Shown here one piece after another: positions 1 through 5,527 of a stretch of DNA of 5,591 bases. This stretch comes from Bacteroidales bacterium (lineage in GTDB: Bacteria > Bacteroidota > Bacteroidia > Bacteroidales > Dysgonomonadaceae), in NCBI GenBank assembly GCA_012798745.1, contig JAAZMQ010000250.1:1-5591 (forward strand), written 5' to 3'. The notes under the pieces were generated by a model. That model was given only the letters and a program-made list of their open reading frames with translations. It was not told where the DNA came from and made no database searches. How positions within the stretch are numbered: position 1 is the first letter of the stretch; the number at the start of each line of letters is the position of its first letter. The position numbers and the translations under genes were made by a program.

Positions 1-160
1 TTAATCCACGCTCATTTGTTGTAGAGCGTTCCTTACCTATATCCCGTGGCTCCAATTCATCAGGTGTAATTTCACGTTCAATGATTTTCTTGGCAAGTTC
101 AATCATTAAAGGAACCTGCAGTGATGCCGCAGTAAATGAAAATCTATATTTTTTAGGCAT
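1..160 (-). CDS. N-terminus of a DUF1819/BrxA-like protein (partial, runs off left edge)
   Basis: An open frame starts at the ATG at 160-158 and stays open for 53 codons to the window edge, so the stop lies outside. The N-terminus reads MPKKYRFSFTAASL, then a helix-like stretch (VPLMIELAKKIIERE, residues 16-30) and a polar segment with KERSTTNERGL near residues 43-53. The pattern [K]Y-x-FSFT-x-[AS]SL, then an LA-containing helix, then a short R-S/T-rich stretch resembles what I recall of DUF1819 (BrxA), a small DNA-binding protein usually encoded first in BREX phage-defence operons. If correct, the rest of a BREX-type operon should lie leftwards beyond the window. Only about a quarter of a typical 200-residue family member is visible, so the family call is tentative; the open frame is firmer. 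No Shine-Dalgarno is seen; the bases before the ATG are A/T-rich, as is usual in Bacteroidota. Confidence 0.55.
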   Translation of the reverse strand, partial: MPKKYRFSFTAASLQVPLMIELAKKIIEREITPDELEPRDIGKERSTTNERGL

Positions 161-194
161 GTGTAACTTTATTTAGGCACTTTCATAAGTAAAA

Positions 195-231
195 CAAAGT
201 TTTGATAATAAAATAAATATTATCAACTTTG
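195..231 (-). repeat. Long imperfect dyad upstream of the BrxA-like gene (operator or 5' leader hairpin)
   Basis: The arms CAAAG (195-199) and CTTTG (227-231), plus TTGATAATA (202-210) and TATTATCAA (218-226), give 14 base pairs interrupted only by a 2-base bulge (200-201), with the 7-base loop AAATAAA. It lies 35 bases upstream of the ATG at 160. Read leftwards it contains AAACTTTG (202-195), one mismatch from the Bacteroidota -7 box TAnnTTTG, and a GTTG 21 bases further upstream that could serve as a weak -33. The dyad therefore overlaps the best available promoter candidate, as an operator would. The symmetry is directly seen; promoter and operator roles are inferred. Confidence 0.45.
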
Positions 232-238
232 GGTATGC

Positions 239-282
239 AAAAATCCCGAAATCAGACAGAATGACCCAAAATCGGGATTTTA
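239..282. terminator. Bidirectional terminator-like stem-loop
   Basis: A perfect 10-bp stem pairs AAAATCCCGA (240-249) with TCGGGATTTT (272-281) around a 22-base loop. Read leftwards the stem ends in a run of five T (243-239); read rightwards it ends TTTTAAT. The CG core flanked by A and T runs is typical of intrinsic terminators working in both directions. On the minus strand it would insulate the BrxA-like gene from read-through from the tRNA side. The large loop makes it weaker than a classic terminator. Confidence 0.5.
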
Positions 283-427
283 ATAAAAAACACGATGGTA
301 AAGATAAGAAGAATTTCCGAATTTCAACGCAGATTTTCCTTTCAAACCTCAGAAGAAAATATTAACGATATTTATGAACAATTTTTACAGTTTTTTAAAA
401 CAGTATGCGGGTTTTTTCGAAAAACAT

Positions 428-455
428 CCTCGTTTGATATTTTTGTCAAACGAGG
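428..455. repeat. Perfect 10-bp inverted repeat
   Basis: CCTCGTTTGA (428-437) and TCAAACGAGG (446-455) pair perfectly around the 8-base loop TATTTTTG. On the minus strand the hairpin is followed, after ATG, by TTTTT, so a weak leftward terminator is possible; on the plus strand there is no adjacent T run. A protein-binding site is the alternative. No gene ends nearby, so its role is unknown. Confidence 0.45.
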
Positions 456-653
456 CAAACGTGGCATTTTCAATTGTTCGGTTGTTTTGGACTGATACAT
501 TTTCCGGTAACGCAATTTTGCGTTCGTTGTAAATCAATTATTTAGTTTTTGGAGATAGTTTCCCCAACTCGGTGGATAACCCAATCTATTTTGTTTTCCA
601 AAAAGTTATTGACAGGGACAGGGAAAATTAAGGTGATTATTCGGGTGATACCC

Positions 654-699
654 TATAAAAGAAAAGGGTAAACAGTTGAAAAATAAACTATTTACCCTT
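654..699 (-). terminator. Rho-independent terminator of tRNA-Gln
   Basis: On the minus strand GGGTAAATAGTT and AACTGTTTACCC form a 12-bp stem (arms 697-686 and 677-666) with one U-G wobble and an 8-base loop, followed by TTTTCTTTTAT. On the plus strand the wobble becomes a C/A mismatch, so the structure is better formed in the leftward transcript. It starts only 11 bases beyond the tRNA 3' end, fitting an end signal for a single-tRNA transcript. Confidence 0.82.
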
Positions 700-707
700 G
701 TTTATTG

Positions 708-778
708 CTGTCCCACCTGGATTCGAACCAAGACAAACAGATCCAGAATCTGTTGTGCTACCATTACACCATAGGACA
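708..778 (-). tRNA. tRNA-Gln (anticodon CUG)
   Basis: All four arms can be drawn on the minus strand. The acceptor stem is TGTCCTA/TGGGACA (7 bp, one T-G wobble), the D arm GTGT-AATGGTA-GCAC, the anticodon arm ACAGA-TTCTGGA-TCTGT, the variable loop 4 bases, and the T arm CTTGG-TTCGAAT-CCAGG. The loop places CTG at positions 34-36 (plus-strand 744-746), reading the glutamine codon CAG. The U1-A72 first pair and G73 discriminator match known identity elements for glutaminyl-tRNA synthetase. Length is 71 bases without CCA; the genome does not encode CCA (CAA follows), so it must be added after transcription. It has its own promoter and terminator, so it appears to be a single-gene unit. Confidence 0.96.
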
Positions 779-791
779 ATTTTTCGAGACG

Positions 792-823
792 CAAAGGTAG
801 AAAATTTTGTGTTTTGAAACAAA
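792..823 (-). promoter_or_regulatory. Promoter of tRNA-Gln (Bacteroidota type)
   Basis: Read leftwards, TTTG (823-820) is followed after 20 bases by TACCTTTG (799-792), an exact match to the Bacteroidota -33/-7 consensus TTTG...TAnnTTTG. Transcription would start around 784-788, a few bases before the mature tRNA 5' end at 778. The exact match and fitting distance make this one of the best-supported promoters in the window. Confidence 0.82.
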
Positions 824-881
824 TATTTTTTCGGTAATGCGTTTTTGCAGATTCATCCGGCAAGTGCAAAACGCGTGTATC

Positions 882-938
882 GTCCTGATTTTTGTTTAAA
901 GAAAATATAAACTTATTTCAGGACAAGACACAAAGGTA
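882..938 (-). other. Orphan -7 box followed by a stem-loop, between dgkA and tRNA-Gln
   Basis: The stretch 779-1072 has no gene. Besides the tRNA promoter it holds TACCTTTG on the minus strand (938-931), identical to the tRNA -7 box, but with no TTTG at the right distance upstream. Just downstream lies an interrupted hairpin: GTCCTGA (882-888) with TCAGGAC (918-924), a symmetric 5x5 internal loop, then GTTTA (894-898) with TAAAC (908-912). A transcript starting near 925 would begin with this hairpin. It may be a small RNA or leader, a second upstream start for the tRNA, or chance. No T run follows, so it is not an obvious terminator for dgkA. Confidence 0.25.
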
Positions 939-1072
939 CATTCGGAAGTTTGGAAGTCCTCAGTTCGGCTTCCTCGCAAAGTGCGTCAGCTTTTTGAAAA
1001 TGTATCGTCTTTTAATCGTCGCTTTTGCTCATTGCGAATATGCCTATGCTTGGTCTCTTTTGAAAGGGTGCG

Positions 1073-1444
1073 CTACATCAGGGCGATGAGTTTGGGGAGG
1101 AAAATCAATAATCCTACGGCCAGTGCTGCTATGGACGCTATCAACACACCTGCCGCTGCTATATCTTTCACTTTTTTTATCATCGGATGCTTTTGATGTT
1201 GTGATGCATAATCCGACAGCTTTTCGATGGCGGTGTTCATGGCTTCAAGCGCCGGCACCATCCCGATTACGATGCAAACGGCCAGCCATTCCGTAGTGGA
1301 AATATGCAGCCAAAAGCCCAATGCAACAGCCAATAGGGCCATGACCAACTGAATGCGTGCATTTGGCGTTTCTCTAAACAGCATCCGTAGTCCACTGAAA
1401 GCGAAGCGAAGAGATTGAATTCGGTCGTGAAAATACTTGTTCAT
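1073..1444 (-). CDS. dgkA: Diacylglycerol/undecaprenol kinase family protein
   Basis: This 123-residue integral membrane enzyme phosphorylates a lipid alcohol with ATP: diacylglycerol in the E. coli type, undecaprenol in many Gram-positive relatives. Sequence alone does not settle which substrate this one uses. The signature is clear: E67-A-M-N70-T-A-I-E74, matching the family pattern E-x-[LIVM]-N-[ST]-[SA]-[LIV]-E, then K93-D94-I-A-A-A-G-V-L. Residues E25, E67, N70, E74 and D94 correspond to the conserved E28, E69, N72, E76 and D95 of E. coli DgkA. Three hydrophobic segments (about 32-49, 54-73 and 96-117) match the usual three helices, and the length is normal. No PAP2 phosphatase domain is fused to it. 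It lies 87 bp downstream of the acetyltransferase on the same strand, and no consensus promoter was found in the gap, so co-transcription is likely. No clear terminator was found after it. Confidence 0.92.
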   Translation of the reverse strand: MNKYFHDRIQSLRFAFSGLRMLFRETPNARIQLVMALLAVALGFWLHISTTEWLAVCIVIGMVPALEAMNTAIEKLSDYASQHQKHPMIKKVKDIAAAGVLIASIAALAVGLLIFLPKLIALM

Positions 1445-1491
1445 TTTTGATACGGTTAATTATATTGAACAATGCCTGTTCGTGTTGTGAA

Positions 1492-1531
1492 ACACGCATT
1501 TCTGTCGAGACACGCATTTCTGTTGAGACGC
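1492..1531. repeat. 18-bp tandem repeat, two copies plus a partial third
   Basis: ACACGCATTTCTGTCGAG (1492-1509) is followed directly by ACACGCATTTCTGTTGAG (1510-1527), differing at one base, then by ACGC (1528-1531), the start of a degenerate third copy. The array ends exactly at the stop codon of the acetyltransferase (TAG, 1534-1532). On the other side it overlaps a small hairpin, CGTGTT-GTGA-AACACG (1481-1496). Since 18 is a multiple of three, it reads as a repeated peptide (ETRISV) on the plus strand, but I see no sign that it is translated. Confidence 0.75.
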
Positions 1532-2041
1532 CTATTCATGATCGAGCGGTTTTTCGAAAACATAATCATCCATCACGAAACCGTTGCCGATATCGATCAC
1601 TTCTTCTTTGGCAATATAAAATCCCATTCGTTGGTAGAAATTGATGGCATTCCGGTTGTTCTTGTTCACATTCAGGTAAACGGCTTTTTCGCCGGTTTCG
1701 CGGGCTTTCGTCAACACAAAGTTGAAAAGAAGTTTGCCTATCCCTTTTCTTTGATGTGAAGGGAGAATATAAATTTTATGTATCTTCGTTTTCCCCGTGT
1801 TTTCGCAATTAGGTTCATACGATAGGAAGGCCACAAATTCTTCTCCATGTTTCGCCAGCACATACCGATGATTATTTTTCTCCATCTGTTCTCGCAGACT
1901 TTCATTGCTGTACATCCAATTCATCATGTATGCGATTTGTTTTTCGGAAAGGATGTCTTTGAACGTTTGTGGCCAAGCGACGGCCGAAATTTTTTGAATA
2001 TCGGGAATATTGTCGATTGTAGCAGGAATAATTTCAATCAT
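1532..2041 (-). CDS. GNAT family N-acetyltransferase
   Basis: This is a 169-residue single-domain cytoplasmic acetyltransferase of the GCN5-related family, transferring an acetyl group from acetyl-CoA to an amine; the substrate is not predictable here. Motif A is IHKIYILPSHQRKGIGKLL, with the pyrophosphate-binding loop Q97-R-K-G-I-G102. Motif B follows as LNVNKNNRNAINFYQRMGF, with N131 and Y136, the tyrosine being the usual general-acid candidate. The N-terminal part (IPATIDNIPDIQKIS, then WPQTF) and the C-terminal IDIGNGFVMDDYVFEK resemble PaiA-like (spermidine/spermine acetyltransferase-type) relatives common in Bacteroidota; that subfamily link is from memory. The start at 2041 sits about 20 bases after the transcription start predicted from the promoter at 2067-2097. 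It is probably transcribed into dgkA, and divergently from the zinc-ribbon gene. Confidence 0.9.
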   Translation of the reverse strand: MIEIIPATIDNIPDIQKISAVAWPQTFKDILSEKQIAYMMNWMYSNESLREQMEKNNHRYVLAKHGEEFVAFLSYEPNCENTGKTKIHKIYILPSHQRKGIGKLLFNFVLTKARETGEKAVYLNVNKNNRNAINFYQRMGFYIAKEEVIDIGNGFVMDDYVFEKPLDHE

Positions 2042-2066
2042 TTTGCGTCATGTTTTATTTGAAGTT

Positions 2067-2097
2067 CAAAAATACAAATTTTGCTTTTCATCACAAA
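2067..2097 (-). promoter_or_regulatory. Promoter of the GNAT acetyltransferase gene (and probably dgkA)
   Basis: Read leftwards, TTTG (2097-2094) is followed after 19 bases by TATTTTTG (2074-2067), fitting the Bacteroidota consensus TTTG...TAnnTTTG. The predicted start near 2060 gives a leader of about 20 bases before the ATG at 2041. It stands back to back with the rightward promoter at 2109-2142; their -33 boxes are 11 bases apart. Confidence 0.7.
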
Positions 2098-2108
2098 AGC
2101 AGATGAAA
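2082..2108. promoter_or_regulatory. Overlapping dyads between the divergent promoters (possible operator)
   Basis: TGCTTTT (2082-2088) pairs with AAAAGCA (2095-2101), and the overlapping TTTCATC (2086-2092) pairs with GATGAAA (2102-2108). The two dyads share bases, so as RNA they would be mutually exclusive; as DNA they could be a binding site. They cover the -33 box of the leftward promoter and reach the edge of the rightward one. The symmetry is seen; regulation is inferred, and in AT-rich DNA such dyads can arise by chance. Confidence 0.3.
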
Positions 2109-2142
2109 TTTGCCCGATTGTTCATTACATTTTTTATCTTTG
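2109..2142 (+). promoter_or_regulatory. Promoter of the zinc-ribbon protein gene (and probably uvrB)
   Basis: TTTG (2109-2112) is followed after 22 bases by TATCTTTG (2135-2142), an exact -7 match; the spacer is slightly longer than the usual 19-21 bases. Transcription would start near 2147-2150, giving a leader of about 30 bases before the ATG at 2178. This position argues against any start codon upstream of 2142 for the gene it serves. Confidence 0.65.
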
Positions 2143-2177
2143 TATATAGTGATAGATTTTATAAAAAAGTTGTTTTC

Positions 2178-3356
2178 ATGTTGACTTTCTGTCCTTTGTG
2201 TGGGAAAAATAAATCTGAAGAAGCGTTGTTCTGTGATGATTGTACAAAAAAGATACGGAACGAATACGAAGTAGAAGTTCCCGGACATTTAAAATTTGAG
2301 AATAATGCTTCTACGAAGGAAAACTTTTCCGAAGTTGGGAATAATTGCCTTAAAGAGGAGAATGCTTCCCAACCGATTACCGGACCGGATGTTGTGCCGG
2401 CAGATGAAGAGACTTCTTTTTTGAACAATAATACCGATTTTGTTGCTCATAAACGTAAACATGGGAAAAGAAGGGGGATTGTTTTTGGATGTTTCTTAGC
2501 AATAATAGGTATTCTAGGTGCTTTTTCTTTTGTATATAAACAACATGTTACCCGGCAAACAGAAGAACAGATAATATGGGAGGCGGCGATGAGTGCCAAT
2601 ACCGTTAATGCGTATTTGGCATATATGAACGAATATCCCAATGGGAAATATTTTGCCGATGCCGAAGCAAAAATGAAGGTATTGAAAAACCGCGAAGCAT
2701 CTGCGTGGGAAAATTTGAAAATTTCGGAAAACATAACGGAATTTCGGGATTTTCTTCAACAATATCCCGACAGTCCTTATCGATCGTTGGTCAGAGACCG
2801 CTTAGATTCGTTAATGTGGATGGCTGCTCTTGCTGCCAATACGGCAGAAAGTTATTCTGAGTACATGGTGGCGGCGGATAGTGGCGAATTGCCCGGTAAT
2901 TACTATAATGAGGCTCAGAAACGGCATGAAATGCTTTTTCAATCTTATCCTGTAACAGCAGAAGAGTTGGATAAAATAAAAGCGATTGTTGCAGATTTTT
3001 ATCTGGCATTATCGGATGGGAATTATAAAAAGGTAACAGAATATCTGTCGCCCAAGGTGTATCGATTTTTTAACAAAGGTACAGACTCTCGTGACAATAT
3101 TTTGAAAGGGTTGCAATTGTCGATGTCTAAAAATGCGCATTATTCAGTGAAATTTATTCCCTGTCTCGATGCTGTGCAATATCAGAAAACGGTTGATGAG
3201 AGGTATCGGGTAAATGTGCCTTTAGTGAAGGAGCATCATAACGATGAGAGGGTTACTCGAACTATTTCGGGATACATCGGACATATTGAAATGGACAGCG
3301 AAATGCGCATTCTCAGCATTTACGAAACAAAGCCTTACGGAGCCGAGATGCAATGA
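2178..3356 (+). CDS. Zinc-ribbon, single-pass membrane protein with helical repeats and NTF2-like C-terminus
   Basis: This 392-residue protein is of unknown function. Its parts in order are: a zinc ribbon with C5-P-L-C8 and C19-D-D-C22; a polar linker rich in Asn and Glu (30-90); a basic stop (HKRKHGKRRG, 91-100); and one membrane helix (about 101-120). Then come three helical repeats starting W134, W177 and W214, the first two with an A/N-T/I-x-x-[AF]-x-x-[FY]-L-x-x-YP-[ND] pattern like TPR-type repeats. The C-terminal part (about 262-385, FYLALSDGNYKKVTEYLSP onward) looks like an NTF2-like fold. The positive-inside rule puts the ribbon in the cytoplasm and the repeats in the periplasm. The order ribbon-helix-repeats-NTF2 recalls the Firmicutes TcaA/YvbJ proteins, by architecture only. 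The frame is open from an ATG at 2010, but that start would overlap the acetyltransferase gene and lie upstream of the promoter. The ATG at 2178 places the first CxxC at residues 5-8, as normal for such ribbons. uvrB begins 31 bp after the stop. Confidence 0.85.
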   Translation: MLTFCPLCGKNKSEEALFCDDCTKKIRNEYEVEVPGHLKFENNASTKENFSEVGNNCLKEENASQPITGPDVVPADEETSFLNNNTDFVAHKRKHGKRRGIVFGCFLAIIGILGAFSFVYKQHVTRQTEEQIIWEAAMSANTVNAYLAYMNEYPNGKYFADAEAKMKVLKNREASAWENLKISENITEFRDFLQQYPDSPYRSLVRDRLDSLMWMAALAANTAESYSEYMVAADSGELPGNYYNEAQKRHEMLFQSYPVTAEELDKIKAIVADFYLALSDGNYKKVTEYLSPKVYRFFNKGTDSRDNILKGLQLSMSKNAHYSVKFIPCLDAVQYQKTVDERYRVNVPLVKEHHNDERVTRTISGYIGHIEMDSEMRILSIYETKPYGAEMQ

Positions 3357-3387
3357 ACTATTATTGTGATGAATTTGTTGTAAGGGT

Positions 3388-5463
3388 ATGGATTTTAAGT
3401 TAACTTCACAATATAAACCTACAGGGGATCAACCTGAGGCAATTAAGGCGTTAGTTGAAGGAGTTCAGGGTAAAGTTCCTTATCAGACACTATTGGGAGT
3501 GACGGGTTCGGGGAAAACGTTTACCATAGCCAACGTGATTGCACAGGTGAATAAACCTACGTTGGTGATCAGTCACAACAAAACGTTGGCGGCGCAATTG
3601 TATAGCGAGTTTAAAGGTTTTTTTCCCGAGAATGCAGTTGAATACTACGTTTCCTATTATGATTATTATCAGCCCGAAGCGTATATTCCTTCGACCGATA
3701 CGTATATAGCCAAGGATCTTTCCATCAACGACGAGATCGAAAAACTGCGGTTGTCGGCCACGTCGGCATTGTTGTCGGGCCGAAAGGATGTGATTGTGGT
3801 TTCTTCGGTTTCTTGTTTGTACGGTATCGGTAATCCCGAGGATTTTAATAAAACCATTATCGATATTAAGGTTGGGCAAAAACTGGTGCGCAACGTATTC
3901 CTTCGTAAATTGGTGGAAATTTTGTATTCGCGTAACGAAACGGCCGAATTTAATCGGGGAAATTTTCGTGTGAAAGGCGATACCGTCGATGTTTTTTTGG
4001 CCTATGACGATATTCTTATTCGCGTGATTTTCTGGGGAGACGAGATTGAAAGTATCGAATCGGTCGATCCGGTTACGGGTATGACGATTGAGCGATTGGA
4101 TGCTTATCGCATTTTTCCCGCCAATCTGTTTGTAACCACACGCGAACGTATTTTCAGAGCCATAGAGGAAATTCAGATCGATCTCGGCAAGCAGGTCGAG
4201 TTTTTTCGGTCTATTGGTAAGCCCTTGGAGGCGAAACGACTTTATGAGCGTGTGACTTACGATATCGAAATGATTAAAGAAATCGGCTATTGTTCAGGAA
4301 TTGAAAATTATTCTCGTTATTTTGATGGACGACCTGCGGGAAGCCGGCCTTTTTGCCTGCTGGATTTTTTCCCGAAAGATTATCTTACCGTGATCGATGA
4401 AAGCCACGTTACCATTCCTCAGATTCGTGCCATGTACGGTGGCGATCATTCGCGCAAGATCAACCTCGTGGAATACGGTTTTCGTTTACCGGCCGCCATA
4501 GATAATCGTCCGCTTACTTTTGAAGAATTCGAATCGCTCACGCCGCAGATTATTTTCGTGAGTGCTACACCGGCCGACTATGAACTGGAGAAATCGGAGG
4601 GAGTTATTGTGGATCAGTTGATTCGTCCTACCGGTTTGCTCGATCCGCCTATCGAAGTGCGTCCCAGTCTTAATCAGATTGACGATCTCATGGAGGAAAT
4701 TCAGCAACGGGTCGAAAAAGATGAACGCGTGCTGGTAACCACCCTGACAAAACGCATGGCGGAGGAATTGACCGATTATCTTTCGCGGCACGGTATCCGA
4801 TGCAGCTATATTCATTCGGATGTGGAAACACTTGAACGTGTGAAAATTATGGACGATTTGCGGAATGGCATTTTCGATGTTTTAGTTGGAGTGAATTTGC
4901 TTCGCGAGGGACTGGATTTGCCGGAAGTTTCGCTGGTGGCGGTACTCGATGCCGATAAAGAGGGTTTTTTGCGTTCGCATCGTTCTTTAACGCAAACGGC
5001 AGGGCGTGCAGCGCGCAATGTAAACGGGAAGGTTATTTTTTATGCCGACAAAATCACCGAAAGCATGCAGGCTACCATCGACGAAACCAATCGTCGGAGG
5101 GAAAAACAGTTGAAATATAACGAAGAGCACGGCATCATTCCGCAGCAAATTAAAAAAGCAAAATCGTCGGCTCTTGCTAAACATACAGTTCCGACAATAG
5201 ATCCTAAAGCTTATGTTGAGCCGGATTATTATTCGATGGTTTCCGAATCTGCTGCACAATACGATTCGGAAGAAGGTTTGGGAAAATTGATTGAAAAAAC
5301 GCGCAAAGCAATGATGGCGGCGGCGAAAAGATTGGAATTTTTGGAAGCTGCCCAATTGCGTGATCAGTTGATATTGTTGGAGTCGAAATTAAAGGAAAAG
5401 TCTGTTTCTCAACCTGCCGGAAAAGAAAAACATAAGTCTGCCATTTACAACAGGAAACACTAA
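3388..5463 (+). CDS. uvrB: Excinuclease ABC subunit B (UvrB)
   Basis: UvrB is the damage-verifying helicase-like subunit of nucleotide excision repair: UvrA loads it on DNA, it probes the lesion with its beta-hairpin, then recruits UvrC. All hallmarks are present in 691 residues: Walker A G37-VTGSG-K43-T44; the hairpin region YYDYYQPEAYIPS (90-102) with the tyrosine cluster Y90, Y91, Y93, Y94; Walker B D337-E-S-H340; SATP (392-395); motif VI Q536-TAGRAAR; and a C-terminal UVR domain (about 632-667) that contacts UvrC. The length is normal for the family, with a short basic tail after the UVR domain. The start gives the standard N-terminus (MDFKLTSQYKPTGDQPEAI). AAGGG ends only two bases before the ATG, too close for a normal Shine-Dalgarno. 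No promoter was found in the 31-bp gap after the zinc-ribbon gene, so co-transcription is likely. No uvrA or uvrC lies nearby, and no SOS box was recognised. Confidence 0.98.
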   Translation: MDFKLTSQYKPTGDQPEAIKALVEGVQGKVPYQTLLGVTGSGKTFTIANVIAQVNKPTLVISHNKTLAAQLYSEFKGFFPENAVEYYVSYYDYYQPEAYIPSTDTYIAKDLSINDEIEKLRLSATSALLSGRKDVIVVSSVSCLYGIGNPEDFNKTIIDIKVGQKLVRNVFLRKLVEILYSRNETAEFNRGNFRVKGDTVDVFLAYDDILIRVIFWGDEIESIESVDPVTGMTIERLDAYRIFPANLFVTTRERIFRAIEEIQIDLGKQVEFFRSIGKPLEAKRLYERVTYDIEMIKEIGYCSGIENYSRYFDGRPAGSRPFCLLDFFPKDYLTVIDESHVTIPQIRAMYGGDHSRKINLVEYGFRLPAAIDNRPLTFEEFESLTPQIIFVSATPADYELEKSEGVIVDQLIRPTGLLDPPIEVRPSLNQIDDLMEEIQQRVEKDERVLVTTLTKRMAEELTDYLSRHGIRCSYIHSDVETLERVKIMDDLRNGIFDVLVGVNLLREGLDLPEVSLVAVLDADKEGFLRSHRSLTQTAGRAARNVNGKVIFYADKITESMQATIDETNRRREKQLKYNEEHGIIPQQIKKAKSSALAKHTVPTIDPKAYVEPDYYSMVSESAAQYDSEEGLGKLIEKTRKAMMAAAKRLEFLEAAQLRDQLILLESKLKEKSVSQPAGKEKHKSAIYNRKH

Positions 5464-5527
5464 ATAAAATTAATGTGGTTTGAATACCGCGAAACTCTTT
5501 ACAAAACAATATTAAAAAATGGGAGGT

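Larger units (their letters stand above)
161..653. other. Gene-free, AT-rich intergenic stretch with several stem-loops
   Basis: No convincing protein gene is visible between the leftward BrxA-like gene and the terminator of the tRNA. The longest open frame (295-495, plus strand) is phenylalanine-rich, resembles no family I know, and contains a perfect hairpin, so it is not called. The stretch holds stem-loops at 195-231, 240-281, 428-455 and 509-524 (AACGCAA / TTGCGTT), and a small direct repeat GACAGG twice at 611-622. It looks like a long intergenic region or a decayed island edge rather than coding DNA. Confidence 0.5.

Noticed and set aside
295..495. 66-codon open frame on the plus strand in the gene-free stretch
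   Set aside because: It is rich in Phe, matches no known family, spans a perfect 10-bp hairpin, and has no promoter upstream that fits the Bacteroidota consensus.
611..622. GACAGG direct repeat as a possible CRISPR or iteron element
   Set aside because: Only two 6-bp copies with no spacers and no replication gene nearby; no CRISPR-like array exists anywhere in the window.
945..973. Hairpin GGAAGTC / GGCTTCC (952-973) as terminator of dgkA
   Set aside because: No T run follows on either strand and the stem is only 7 bp with a wobble; it is too weak to call.
892..1196. Two overlapping plus-strand open frames near the end of dgkA
   Set aside because: One is low-complexity intergenic reading; the other runs antisense into dgkA, which has clear family motifs.
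1447..1759. Plus-strand frames containing the peptide repeat ETRISVETRISVET
   Set aside because: The repeat is only a translation of the 18-bp DNA array, and the rest is antisense to the acetyltransferase gene.
5474..5490. Small hairpin GTGGT / ACCGC after uvrB as a terminator
   Set aside because: The stem is 5 bp with a wobble and has no T run, so it is probably chance.
3490..5509. Several minus-strand open frames of 68-129 codons opposite uvrB
   Set aside because: They are shadows of the uvrB coding frame; UvrB motifs are intact along the whole gene and the antisense products show no family features.
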